DNA of 64,000 bases from Orthonyx spaldingii (Eukaryota; Chordata; Aves; Passeriformes; Orthonychidae), in the NCBI GenBank assembly GCA_013397795.1, contig VZTJ01002478.1, forward strand, positions 5,721-69,720. The letters are read 5' to 3'. Both the position numbers and the translations under genes were made by a program. Below the pieces are notes generated by a model. That model saw nothing but the letters and a program-made list of their open reading frames with translations. It ran no database searches and was not told the DNA's origin. Positions 26,751 to 39,700 of this stretch are shown one piece after another. Every line of letters begins with the position of its first letter. The first letter of the stretch is position 1.

Positions 26751-26925
26751 TCCATCCATCAAATACACGTCTCTCCAATTTACAGAGAAAGATGTTTTGG
26801 GAGGCCATGTCAAATATCTTGCAGAATTCCAGGTAGATGACATCTGCAGCTCTTTCTTTGTCCACAGTTTCCTTTACCCTCATTCCAATAAGCACTCAAC
26901 AAATTTCATACAAGGTGTTATATTT
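26751..26925 (-). mobile_element. CR1 LINE remnant, outer copy, right part (reverse transcriptase region)
   Basis: The minus-strand frame spanning this segment shows the CR1 reverse transcriptase region around the first catalytic aspartate box (VIYLEFCKIFD, where active relatives have an acidic D in place of the E), followed by a KLERRVFDGWT-type segment. FDGWT is exactly where the left part of the outer copy takes up the protein. The text is recognisable to about 26870 and decays before an A17 run at 26933-26949. The aspartate change and the interruption show an inactive copy. Confidence 0.88.
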
Positions 26926-29637
26926 ATAGAGTAAAAAAAAAAAAAAAAAGGAAGGGGTGGGATGCTATGTAGTTTTCTGTGCTTAATATTCAGAGGAAAA
27001 TTAGACTTGCCTGAAAATATGTTTACAAAGAATTTTGAACTTTCTGATATGTTTATTTTAGAAGGTGGAATGATCCCAGAGGCTTTTTATTTTAGTGAAA
27101 CCTTCTTAGCCTTTTGCATGTTAAGGTTTTACAATAGCTAAACCTAACAATCAAGATGGAACAGAGATGGTGACCTGGAAATGAGGCAAGGGGACACACA
27201 CTGCGATGGGGAATGAAACAAAAAGATCTTCCTTCATGTGCTTAATATTATCACAAGAGGCAGGGTTTTGGTACAGTTCTGGAAAATTGATAACTGTATC
27301 AAACTGCAGGTTCCAAGCCCATTAATCTGCAAACTTCATCTCTGTTCCTATGCAATAAAATCTATAGGAGAGAGGATTACATAAGAGTCAGATTCTTACC
27401 TTAACCTTATTAAAGATATTAATGTGGCAAAAGATAATAGCTGCTGCACAAGCTACGTTTCATACATGTCAGAAATCTAGCAGAAATTTCATACTGTTAG
27501 GAAATGTAGCACTCAGTAGCAAAACCACACTTCTTACTGTTGTTCAAAAGAAAAAATCCAACAGAATTGACGTTTACCAATGTGGTCTTGAACTCTACCA
27601 AGACATCAATCTGTAGGAAAACTGGCACTTTAGGTAATACAAAATTAAGTGAATAACCCCACAATACTCATTCTGCTGTCTGTGGAGGAGACTTAATGCA
27701 CCCAAAACACATCTCTATAAAATACATCTCTATTTGTCTTTAGCCTGTACAGAATAAAAGCAACATAGAAATGATATATTGTCAAATTACATGCTGCTAA
27801 ATTTTGTAACTATAATGTTGTGTACTGTGTACAATCTTTCATGTCTCTACATTTAGCATCATCCAAAGTTATTTATTTCTTTATTATTCGACTGGTGATA
27901 ATCCTTAGGGCAAGCTATGTCTAACTAATGACATGTACAATGCGTTTGTAAAAGGAGGTGAGAATGTGTTGTTATTCTTGAACCACAGTGGGATATATTC
28001 TGTGAGCAGACTCTTAGGAATGTGGTGAGGGAGTTGACCACCTTAAAGAGTCTGGTCTGTTCCAGCTTTGTAATACAGTCTTCATTAAGTTGCTTGAGCA
28101 AGTCTTCCAGTGTACACTTAAAAGCACATTATGTTTTCTGTTTTTAAATATTTCCCATGTTATCTTATAAACATCCTAGTTCTTCATATTTCTGGTTTTC
28201 ATAGATCTCAATCTAGACTGAATTTTTTTTTTTTAAGTTACCAAAACTTTTAGAGAACTTAACATCTTTGGAGGAGTGTAATACACTGCAGAGAAAATAC
28301 AAGATTGTGTTTTGAGGCATTATTTTTAGGAGCGGTGGTGAAGAGTTGTTTTACTTTAAGTACTTGCATGTAGGTTTTTGAGCACTGCTATATGCCAATG
28401 TCAAACGTTTCTTGCTTACAAATATTATAAACCAAACCGAAGTCAGAAAACTTCATATGAGCTAATAATAAAAGAGGGAACTTTGACCATCCAAGACCTC
28501 TGAGAAAATTAATAAATATCAATGGAAAGCCTACTATTGATTCCATTAGGTCTTTATTATTTGGAATATATAGTTTTCAAAAGCATATTATTTGGTAAGC
28601 CGGTGCTGTGGCTTTGTATGTCATAATATAATTCCAGGATATTGTGCTAATAATTGATATACAGTAATTATCTCCTTGGCTTTTGATTAATACTTGCAAG
28701 AATTTATATTTTTATCTTCTTTTTTCTCAGTATTTCTGTAGGTTGCTAGCTCACCTTCAATAAAAGGTACTGTCACACATTCACCATAAATGTTTAGTCA
28801 AACATGCACATAACTGTGAGAGCAAAGAGCTGCATTTTTTTGACCTGTTAGTTCCATCAAATAGAAGCTTAAGTGTTGATTTTAATATGCAAGGACACTT
28901 ACAGTTTATTAACTATAGACCCAGTTTATCCAATGTATAAATACATAAATACCCACATACTGCAATATATTACCTGAAACTTGATGTTGCAATATACTGT
29001 GTATGTGTCATCTTGAAAAAACTTGCCCAAACCTATATAATATGATTATCTTTTACTGATAAAATTGCAAGTTTATCTATTTGATTTCAGCTGTAGTTGT
29101 AGAAACATCACAAATAATGAGGTAGGGAAATAATTAGTGGGAAAAGAAGTATTTTGGACAGAATATGTAAAACTCTGTAATGATTTTTGGGCCTGGGGGA
29201 GAGATGAGGAGTCCAGGAAAGTACATCAGTGTAAAACGAAAAACTGTTAGGGCATGAAAAGCAATTAGGAACTTGGATACAAATGTTGAAGCCTGGGGAA
29301 GAACATTTGTCTTTCATGGTGGATTAAAACGGCTTCAGCCATTCACATACTTCCATGTTGTTTTTGTGAATGTGGGAACTGATTGCATGACACAAAATAT
29401 ACTGTCTTACTGAAACTAAATACTTAGAGGTATTAGAAATAATGACAATACACACTATAATATAAAATGTGATGTTTCTTACAGTTGTTTTTGAGTGCCT
29501 TCTATTTTTTTTTCTCCTGTATCTAAATTGTCTGAGTATATTCTCCTTTGATACATTTAATCTGCAGGTAAAACAAAACTTTCTTATATGTTACTTAGAA
29601 AGTATCGCTAATCATGAATTAAACATATATCATCAGC

Positions 29638-29692
29638 TTCCTTGGTGGGGTTTTTGGGGGATTTTTTTGGTTTGTTTTGGGGTTTTTTTGTG
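29638..29692 (+). repeat. T/G-rich low-complexity tract
   Basis: About 55 bases of T and G runs with three G tracts of four or five (29647, 29656 and 29679 regions). This is the same kind of sequence as at 20.2 kb. The loops are too uneven for a classical four-tract quadruplex. Confidence 0.7.
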
Positions 29693-30774
29693 ACTATTTG
29701 TGAAGTGCTTTATAAATATCAGTGTGTGTATTGTGGGCATCTATGCCTGCCAGTTTGCATGCTTTGTAGAATTTATTCAACTTCTTAAAACAACTAAAAA
29801 TTTATTTTGAAGTTAATGAAATCAGCTTAAAGCTGTGTCCTACACTTAAAAAGAAGGCATTAAGAAGGCATAGAATATTAAGAAATAAATATCGCTAAGT
29901 TTGTTTGAATTATGTGCTTTAAACTGTGTTCTTAAATACACCATCTTGCTCTGAGGGATTGTCTATACAAGTACAACAGATTTCAAAAGACATTTCCTGA
30001 TTCATTGGTCAGTGACCATAACAGTACAGTTGAAAGGATTCAAATAAGGGTTTTGCTGTATTTCTGAGTCTCATGACCAAGAGCCTAGAAAAAATTGCTA
30101 CCAATAAAAAATTATAGAATTTTAAACTGATTTGCAGTGCAGAACTCCTACAGTCTGCTTCCTGAAAATTTGGTCTGTGTTATTTCAGCTTGAAACACCA
30201 AAATCAATAATCAGTTCTAGAAATCAGAATCATGCCTAAAATTAAGAAAAAGCCCAGCACACTTCAAGGTTCATAATACAGTTTGGGTGTAGGCATATTT
30301 TTTTAGTGACTCATATCTTGACTAATTTTAGTAATGCTTCTGAAATTTGGAATAAAATGTATATTCTAAATAAAAATGGATAAAATGTGTAGAAGTATAA
30401 ATAAATTCTTAATTTATTACAGCATTTTGAGTGCAACTGTGTCTAAACATAGCTGAAGATATTTACTAGTAATACTAGCTTGAAGTTATTTTTGAAAGAG
30501 GAATTACTTAAGTTTTTAGTACCCTAATGAAACTACAGACTGAAAGAGGTAATGTGATGGCTTCTCCTTATATTTTGTTGTGTTATTATAGGTTCCTTCA
30601 TTAAAGCATACTAATATATATTAAATTGAGAAGACTGCATTTGGTATTTGGTGATCCTTAGCTAATACACCAAGACTTTTGCTGCAATGTTTTGTAATGA
30701 TTTTATAATCTAAAGAAAATATTAAAATATACGAAGCATTAGAAGTACTGTAGACTGTTAGAGCTATTTTCAGC

Positions 30775-31060
30775 ACTCCAAGTTTCCCCAATGTCTACAC
30801 CATCCTGCCCACATGCCCTGAGGTCCAGGGCTAAACTGTCTCCAACTCCAGCGTGGGTACAGCTGCCCGGGAGCTGGCATAGCTGGCTCGGGTTAGGCAG
30901 TGTGAAACAGCTGTGTTGTAAGACAGAGAGGTGAGCTCAGACCCTTGGTCTCTTCCTAAGATGTGTTGTAGGACTGTTGCTTTACTGATCCTAGCATAAC
31001 CTCACTGACCTGATGTTAGATGTGCCTCATCACTGTGGGCTAGCCTAGTGATCACAGATT
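30775..31060. other. GC-richer patch of unknown origin
   Basis: This roughly 290-base patch contains segments such as TGCCCGGGAGCTGGC and TGACCTGATGTTAG and is clearly less AT-rich than the 10 kb around it. It has no long open frame and no CR1 terminus, and I could not place it in a family. An ancient decayed transposon or a conserved regulatory element are both possible. Confidence 0.35.
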
Positions 31061-31292
31061 TTTACTCTAACATCTTCCAATTTAGCTTCATGATATACAA
31101 ATGTCTATTTGATAAATATTTTTTTATCTACAATTCTTCACCTCATTAATGGATATGAAAAGAATTGGTTTCTCTTAAAATTTAATTTGGCTTCCTGTCT
31201 TTACTGCAAAGTATAATGATGGGCCACTATAACACTTCCTTTTTTGGTTTTGTGACACTAAAAGACTAATGCTAGTATCGAGGTTTATGTAA

Positions 31293-31347
31293 GAAAAAAA
31301 CAAAACAAACCAACAACAACACCACCACCACACACAGAACCCCCCAA
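31293..31347 (-). repeat. A/C-rich low-complexity tract
   Basis: A run of A7 passes into CAAAACAAAC, CAACAACAAC and (ACC)n/(CA)n units, then CCCCCC. On the minus strand it is the same T/G-rich type as the tracts at 20.2, 29.6 and 40.0 kb. Confidence 0.75.
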
Positions 31348-31732
31348 AGCCTGAACAAGAACTTTAGTTTCAGCTTGCTAGTATTTGTCAGGTTCTTAAA
31401 GGAACAAAAAATCTGTGAAATGCTTTCTGGGTCTTAAGCACTGACATACACTTTCTTTCTGTAGCCATGGACAGTTAGCAACCACAGGTCCTCAGTATCC
31501 TTTTTCCTTCAGTGCAATTGTTCTCTCTCACACGGCAGAATAAAGGATGGATGTCTTGTGTGGTTATCTTCCCTTATGAGGGCGCTGTGTAGCAGGGTGC
31601 TTTCTTTTCTCTCTATTGTATATTTATCTAAGGAAGGAGGAGGCCTGTTCCTGTTAATTAGCGAGAACAGATAATACTTTCTATATACAGTAACTTGAGA
31701 ACAGAAAGAGTCCATTTCATGTGCGTGTGGAT

Positions 31733-31778
31733 GCCTTTTTCTTTTTTTTTTTCCTTTTCCTTTTTTTTTTTTTTTAAA
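31733..31778 (+). repeat. Pyrimidine-rich tract
   Basis: Runs of T interrupted by CC or C (CTTTTTCT, T10, CCTTTTCC, T16) occupy about 45 bases. No repeat body adjoins it. Confidence 0.8.
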
Positions 31779-32572
31779 GTGTTTCAGCTACTTTCAGCTA
31801 TGTCAGGGTCTCTGCCAAAGTTGCTATAGAGGAACAAGGCTTTGAAATGCTCTAAGAATTCCGGTACTGCTTTTAATAAATGAAAATAGCTATCAGTAAT
31901 GCATTAGTGCATTATAGGACTTTCAAATCACTGCACCCAGACTGTGATGAATCACAGTATGAAGTGAGAATAAATGTGCTGAAAAACACAGTGAGAGTCT
32001 GTTTGCTCTTGCCATGTTAACTTCAACTGAAAATAGTGTTTTAGAAACATGGGAGCTCTTACCTTAATTTTCAAGATATGCTATTGAAAAGGGATTGTAA
32101 GTCACCTAATCTAAAGCTTCATTGTAATGAGCAACTTGTCTTCTAATACTGTTCATAAATTGATCAAATTTCTTTTATAGCTTTAATCTTGAAACCTTTG
32201 TACTATGTACACAGGTCTAAAGTATCTTTCCAACTCTAGACTAACTCTATGTACTTCATATCTTTGTGGTCACAATACAACAATGAGGGTACTAGGAATT
32301 AATTCCTTTGGGTTGCAGTAGCAATACAGAAGAGGATGCTTCCCTGTTCATCTTGGTATTCTATTATCTTTCAAGTTCACAGCAAAATCCTTAGAAATGG
32401 AATTGTGATATAGTTTCTCCTTCATTCTCAGTCGTTCATCAGAAGGAATTTGATAGATGCTGATTTGGACATTCTGAAACAAGTTCTCATACGGACAGCA
32501 CACTTAATTTTGGACACTTGTGAAAACAACTTGCCTGCAGAACACATTGTACACGAACCTGTACATGGAGCT

Positions 32573-32596
32573 GATTTTTCTGATATCAGAAAAATC
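32573..32596. repeat. 24-base perfect palindrome
   Basis: The half-site GATTTTTCTGAT at 32573-32584 is followed directly by its exact reverse complement at 32585-32596, with no spacer. The next bases are mismatched, then C/G pair again. It could extrude as a cruciform or bind a dimeric factor. At this length it is unlikely, but not impossible, by chance in AT-rich DNA. Confidence 0.9.
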
Positions 32597-35509
32597 TGGT
32601 TAAATAGTTAAAGTAGTAATTAATTGCCATGATTGATAAATGACCAGTAGCATTACATCATCTTTTAATAGTGCATACTACAGTACAGAAAAATATTCAT
32701 ATTTATTTCACTATGTTGCGCTAGTGACCAGACCCTCAATGTTTTCTGGGTGACATTAAAAGCGGTTCTGTTTTTCTTGGCTTATCATTATTGGTTGTAC
32801 AAAAAAGCAATGACAAAAAAAAAAAAAATCACTGCAGAAATTACTGACTAAAGGAAAAAACGAAAAAAAGCAGCTGGAAAGCAATTAAGGATATGAAACC
32901 ATTGTAAGGATTATGAATGTTGTAGATTACCCTGGGTTATACCACTCCATAAAACTGATTTTTATCTCCCTATCTGTAACCATTTCAGGAAAATAAAAAA
33001 AACCCCTCCTGTAGAAACTCCTGAGTAGTTTCTATGCTCTGAAGAATATAAAAATCCCTCAGACAGGGTAGTATCATTTTTCCCAAAACCATACATTCAT
33101 TACTTTTCCATCAGAAAAGTTAGATAACTGGTGTGCAAAATGTTCTTTCCTACTTAACCTGCCAACAGCGGCACACACTGTAGAAACTACTTGATGATGT
33201 CAAAGGAAAAGCACTTTGATGTAAAGAACATCCGATTTATGATCTCCTTTTTCATTTTGCAAGATCTCCTGCCAACTCTAAAAAAAAATTCTCTCTTTCA
33301 GAAAGATTTGGTAATACTAGAAACATGAAATCTCATAGCAACTCATTTTCTGTGTTAATGCAAATCACATCTCTTCCGTGGATATTTATGGTGCCTTTCT
33401 TAGCTCAGCATCGGTCTAACCAAAAGTATGCGGTCTATTTTAGGTGCTGAAAGAGGGACTGAGGGAAGAGAGATTTATTGCAGGTTCAAAGGTAGAAGCC
33501 CAGGAAATTACTTCAGAATAGATGAAATACCTATTAAGTACAGCCAGTTCTCTTGCTTCAAACATCAATTAGAGATTTAATGTTTTCCCTAGGGTTTGAA
33601 GTAGTTTTATTTTGGGTGCATTGATCTACTGCAACTGTATACAATTAACTAATACTGGATGAGTAAACATCAATGCAGATGAATTTTATAATTTCTATCT
33701 TTGGCAAGTAAATAGGAAACACAAGTAAATATGACCTGTTAATGTTTAGATTAGTAAAAATAATATAATTATTAACATAGGGTAATATTTATGTTTCAAT
33801 GTTTAATATTTAGATTTCCTTTTTTTTTTTTGTAATTCAGTCAAGGAGAAATAAATATGTTGGAACAAAATTAAATACACCAAAAATGTGGAAGAAGTCA
33901 TTAAAAGGCTTATGAATAATTACAGTAAATTTTCCTAATGTTGTAATTTTAAAGATTATAATTGCCATACAATGTTAAGCTTCATTACACAGAATTTTAA
34001 TTTTTACTATGTGTGGGTCTTTTGTTTTTCAATGTAGAAATAAAATTCACACAGATGTCATTCAGCACTTTAAAATCACTAGAAAAATATGTCAGGCAAT
34101 TGTATCTCTATAGCCACTTATGACTGTAACTAAGAATTTTCTGTGGTTTAGAATTTGAGATTTGCAGTTGTATTCTTTCTTTAAAAATACTTTGTCACTA
34201 TTAATTCCATGGGTTTTTTTTAAATTTTGTTTTATATTTAATGTAAGTGAAGTTCTCTAATGAAATGCACATATCAAGACGTGTACTCTCCTTGATGAAT
34301 TTTTTTTTTTTTTTAACACGAAGCAAATTACTGGCTTTTTAGTCTGAACTGTTTGTTTCTTGTTGCTAAGAAAACAGCCACTAGCACATATCTCTATGTT
34401 CAGGTGGTTTACCTCAGCTGATATATATGTAGCTACTGATCATAAATAGGAAATTATTGTATATAAATGAAAAAGTACGATAGAAGAAGCATGCCTCACG
34501 TTCCTGTTAAACATTTTTAAGTGTTTCTTAAATAAATGTTAAATAAGAATTTATTTTTATGAAGCACTGACTTTGGAAGTGCAATGAAAGAAGAATATAA
34601 TTTTGTTAAAGCTTAATTTCGTTTTAAGTAAAGTAATTTCAGGCTGAATTTTTATCATGCTATGATTATACAGTTTTCTGTACATGGATTAATTTACTGT
34701 ACAACCTTTAATAGTCGTGCTCTACAGTGACAAGAATACTTAGACTTAATTTTTCATGTGAAGTAGTTGGTCTATGAAGCTTTTTTCTACAGTTCCTCCC
34801 AACAGTCTGTTGGATTTTCGCTTACAAGTAGGGTGTTTGAAGTAGTGGTTTTCTTACACCAATATTTTGAATATTTTTGTTCTATAGCAACTAACGTGAA
34901 CAATGTGTTGCTGTCCCAAGAAAGAGGAGAACTCAGGGTACTGTACTGTTAAAGAAAATAGTTTATAGTAATGCTATTTGCCTTGGAACAAAAAAAATGC
35001 TTAAAGAATCTTACAGTAGTTTTCAAGCAAATCTTTTTTATATTTCCTTCAGTGCTCATCTTTCTAGTATTAAGGACTGAAATGATAAACTCTCTCACTC
35101 TGTGGGAGTTCTTCATTCAGCTTCTTGGAATCTTTATTTCTGTCTCACTGATTTCTCTTTAATTGGAGCCAATATAGAGGGAAAATATTTTTGAAGAGTA
35201 GTTAAGCAGTCTGTTTGCATTGGTTAAAGTAAGATTAATTGTAATAATTTCTCTATAGTTCTTGCATGTCACCTTTTGTTATTTATGCATGGTTACTGTT
35301 AATGGCCTTGTCATAGAGGACTATGTGGTTGCTAGTCTTGGGCAGAGATTTGTGTTATATGCCCTGCTGTGATGGCTCTAAAAAACTAAAGGATTAAAAT
35401 CTAGGCTCAAGAGGTGTTACTTCTTTTGCATAAAAATATCCTTTATGCCCTCAGTATTTATGTCAATTATTTCTTCAAAATCTCTTTTCACATACAGCAT
35501 TTTACCCCT

Positions 35510-35748
35510 AACTCCCACTGTGGTAAGTTTAGATTGGATATTAGGAAAACTTTCTTTACCGAAAGGGTGACCAAACATTGAATAGGCTGCCCAGGGAAGT
35601 GGCTGAGTCACCATCCCTGCAGGTATTTAAGAGATGTGTAGACGTGGCACTTATGGATGTGGCTTAGCGGTAGACCTGGGAGCGCTAGCTTAACAGTTGG
35701 ACTTGATCTGACGGGTTTTTCCAGCCTAAATGGTTCTGTAATTTAACT
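35510..35748 (+). mobile_element. CR1 LINE 3' end, sense orientation
   Basis: The text AGATTGGATATTAGGAAAAC, then GGCTGCCCAGGGAAGTGG, GAGTCACCATCCCTGCAGG, and finally GTTGGACTTGATCTGACGGG leading to CCTAAATGGTTCTGTAA, is the sense 3' end of an avian CR1 subfamily. The terminal octamer-like repeat has decayed to GGTTCTGTAATTT. About 220-240 bases survive, a normal 5' truncation. It lies about 100 bases from a second CR1 on the opposite strand, tail to tail. No coding capacity remains. Confidence 0.92.
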
Positions 35749-35850
35749 CCTGCTTAAAGTAGAAGATCCCTCACTGTGAAGAAATGACTGTTGAAATCAT
35801 AGAGCAAATAGACCAAAACTAGCCTGTGAAAAATACTGCTGCCAGTCTTT

Positions 35851-36741
35851 TCACAGAATTAAACAATAAGCTGAATTGGAAGGGATCCAAAAGGATCATC
35901 GAGTCAAACTGCTGGCCCTGCACACGACAGTCCCAACAATCACACCATGTGGCTGAGAGTATTGTCAAACACTTCTTGAACTCTCTCAGGCTTGGTGATG
36001 TGACCACGCAGCTGTAGACTGTGATGAGTTCTCCCTTCAATCTCCTCTTCTCCAGGCTGAACAGATCAAGTGATCTCAACCACTCCTCATACGACTTTCT
36101 CTCAAGGCTCTTCACCATCTCCATTGCCCTCCTCTGGACACTCTCTAATAGCTTAATATCTTCCTTATATTGTGGTGCCCAAAACTGCCCCCAGCACTCG
36201 AGGTGAGGCTGCCCCAGTGCAGAGCAGGACTATCCCCTCCCTTGCCCGGCTGGCGAGGCTGTGCCTGATGCCCCCCAGGACACGTTTGGCCCTCCTGGCT
36301 GCCAGGGCACTGTTGACTCAGGTCCAACTTTCTGTCAACTAGGACCCCCAGGTCCGTTTCCATGGGACTGATATCTAACATGTCATTCCCCCATCTGCAT
36401 ATACTTCCAGGGTTGCCCCATCCTAAGTGCGGAATCTGGCACTTTCCCTTGTTCAACTTCATATGGTTGGTGATTACCAAGTCCTCTAATTTATAAAGTT
36501 CTCTCTGCAGGGTCTCCCTACCTTCGAGGGAGTCAAAGGCTCTTCTCAGTTTTGTATCATCTGGGAACTTGCTTAGTATCCCTTCCAGTCCTGTGTTCAA
36601 GTCATTAATGAAGATGCTGAAGAGCATAGGGCCAAGGATGGAACCCTGTGGAACCCCACTAGTGACAGCTCACCAGTCTGATTTCACCCCATTCACTATA
36701 ACTGTTTGCACCCGACCCAGATAAGTGTGTGTTATCCATTG
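35851..36741 (-). mobile_element. CR1 LINE remnant (reverse transcriptase C-terminal half and 3' end)
   Basis: In antisense the copy starts with its 3' terminus near TCACAGAATT and runs into ORF2. The minus-strand frame 36145-36627 begins with FSIFINDLNTGLEG and contains the reverse transcriptase catalytic box as FPDD (residues 21-24), where FADD is usual, then LGVLVDRKLDLSQQC. After that the frame shifts out of the CR1 protein. The family signature resumes in another frame at 35819-36124 (LRSLDLFSLEKRRLKGELI), so at least one frameshift separates the two parts. Compared with the CR1 pattern I know, the 3' UTR between about 36000 and 36015 lacks some 200 bases. The right end breaks off near 36741. 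The copy is inactive and older than the 26.4-kb insertion by eye. Confidence 0.95.
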
Positions 36742-39700
36742 TAGTTGCATATTTCAGAGAAACATAGACGGCTGTGATTTGACAGAGAAGCCTGCACAGT
36801 AATAGGATTTTTTTTTTAAACATTAACATTTTGCCTTTAGAAGACTGTATTTAGCAGAGAAAAGTTGTAATTTGACAACCTGAAGTATTAATGAAATTGA
36901 ATGCTTTTTGAAAAGCACTACAAGTAACATTCTAAGAGAGTACTCCGAACTGCCTGAAATCTTGCTTTCTGGGGCATTTATTAAATGAGTCTATTAGATG
37001 AAAATAGGAAATGCACATTTATTAAGGGATTTTTAAAATATAAAGTTCTCATATTTTTCAAATGTAAATACAATTTTTTAATATATATGTGTGTTGCTGT
37101 ATGTATAAAATGTGTATTTATGCTGGAAATAAGTCTCTTTGTGACCCAAGTAACAGGAAGGACATCACAGATGTTTGAGACAATGAATGCACAGTATAAT
37201 AGGCTATTCACTATTCTCCCCAACTCTGTCCTAGGTGATTAAGTGCTAGGCTCTTAAGTACTCTTACATGGCTGAATAGTGACAGAGAAAACGCAACATT
37301 ACTTCTTGTATTCCAAAACCCCATTGTAATAAGAGGAAACTCCAATATATTGACTCAAGAAACCGTATGAGTAGAAACTACAAAGCTATTTCAGGTCCAC
37401 AAGCAAAAGAATACATTTTAGTAGATCATATATATGTGCTGGCAAAACATAGATGGCCTTGCTTATGTTTATGTAGATTAATAGGATAATTAGACATAAC
37501 TTCAAAAAAATTACTAATCTACAATTTACAGATCTGTGATTTCTTCCCATCATTTTACACTATTAAAGAGTAAGAAAAGGAAGAACTGAGTCTGGTTTTG
37601 CTTTTTAATAACATGCCTAGGGTGAGAGTTACAGAGTACACATTATTTGGATATCTTCTGGGTATTTTCATTATGAACTTGCATCAAATCTAGTTGTGAT
37701 ACCAGAACTGGTCATCAGAGTTTCATGTTTGTCTCTTTTTAACTTTTGAGACTGAGTATTTTTATTATTCACACCGATGTCAAATTCTGTTGTTGAACAT
37801 TCTTTGCCTCTAGACTAGCTGCAAATTCTGCAGGTTGAATAACATGCTTCTAATTTCTCCTCTCTGGACTCTTGCTAACACTGAGGTGTTTTAGTGGAGG
37901 TGATCGATATTGTGTAGCCCATTCCAGAGAGGATTGTATCCATGATCTCTGAGTGTGCCATGATGACATTTCCTGAATAATTTTTCAAGTCATTCTTCAT
38001 GCATTCTAATATGCTCATTGCTTTCTTAATCATATTCAAACACAGGAAAATTAACAAAAAAAATCTATATTGCTTCTCAGCTGTCTGGTCAGTTAATTTA
38101 GATGCCTTTGAAATGTGTTAGTAGTCTAAACTTTTCCTTCATTAATTTTCGATTGACTGCATCAGTGTCTATGATTTTGTCACAAAATATACTGAACTAA
38201 TATGATCAATTTGGGGGAAATTTTGAAATACAGCATGTTGGCTTTTCTGACTCTTGTGTGCTGTCAAGCTGTATATCAAACATTTAAAATAATTTTTAAG
38301 GAAAGCAATATCCCAGTAAAAAGTAAGCAAAAAGGTGAAGAATATTTTTTTTTGAAGAGATACTCTATGGATGCTGCCAAGCACATGCTTGTCTTTCATA
38401 TGCTGTGATGAAATCCATTTAAATTTCTAACTTTTAGGGCAAAGAACAACCCTATTTAAAAAGATTTATTCGTTCTTTGAATAATGAACCTCTTTTGAGA
38501 TCACTGTTGGCAAAACACCATGGTACTAAATGTTCAGTGTTGTTTTTTATGTAATTATCTACCTAAAACACATAGAACTATTTGGAAATAGTCACAACTG
38601 TCCGAATTCTGTGAGCAGATACGTGAAATGTTTTAAGACATTAATGCTAGGACACATGGGATCCATGTTAATAAATACAGTTTGCTACATTCTTTTTCAC
38701 CTCCATGGTATTCAAAGTTAGCTGGCCTTTTAAAAGGGAATACTTTTTGAAAACAGTTTCTGCTTAAATATTTCCACAGTCTGTGTTCTCATATATTTCT
38801 TTTGTACAAGACAATTGATTCTCTAATGTAGGATTAATTGAACCTGGATACATCTACTTCTTAGACACTGAAAGCATAAAACTAATAAAAATACCAATAG
38901 AACTCTTAGTTATTTCAAAATGTAATTTGTAGATGAATTCAGTTTTATTGTATCTCTATTTTCTTTGGAGTATTTATGTACATGTATTATTCCTCAGATT
39001 AATGTGAAGTCAACATATAAATACAATAGGTGGGAGTGTATGACTCAACAAATGATAACATTTTAGGCAAGAATGTAATACCTTGAGCAAAGATAAGGAA
39101 TTTCTCGTAGTTTAAACATTAATTGACAGAATATTTTTAATTTTAGATTGACTGTGCTTACTCAAACTTTTTTTGTGGCTATATATAGCCCAGTGTTCAT
39201 AGGTTCCCTGCAGAATCCTGATTAGGCAAGTATATTTTAAGAGCAAAAACTGGCTGTCTTTAAAGAAGACTGTACCTGTCATTGAGACAACCAATTTTGC
39301 AGCTAATGTAAAAACTTCATAGGGATAGATTATAAAAAGAATAAAGATTCTTGTGATGACAGAGCATTCCACTAATATATCAAACCTGAAACTAATGATT
39401 AACTCCATTCTTTATTGGATAATTTTAATGACTTTTAGTATAGCTTCAAGACATAACACATACAGTCATTTTCAGATTTCTCATTTTTATAGCCATCAGC
39501 AGATTATATCTTAATGGCATTCTGAAAAAGAATGATAAAGGAGTTAGTAAGGTGGCTAAAATGGATTTCTTTATCCACAAACTGTGGTATATGTGATTGT
39601 GAAGTCTAAAAAGGTAGAAAGCACAAAACAGAGTAAGTCAAATGTCCATGAGTTAGAAATGCCCTATGTGATATAAGAACTCATACAATAAGGTGGAGTG

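Larger units (their letters stand above)
26926..35509. other. AT-rich non-coding stretch, probably intronic
   Basis: It opens with a poly(A) run (26933-26949). No coding exon or RNA gene is supported. The T/G-rich tract at 29638-29692, the A/C-rich tract at 31293-31347, a pyrimidine-rich tract at 31733-31778 and a perfect 24-base palindrome at 32573-32596 are the visible features. A moderately GC-rich patch at about 30775-31060 stands out from its surroundings, but I could not match it to a repeat family. Confidence 0.7.

Noticed and set aside
26933..26949. A17 run as a SINE or processed-pseudogene tail
   Set aside because: The sequence before it is the decayed 5' side of an antisense CR1, and no retroposon body ends at the A run.
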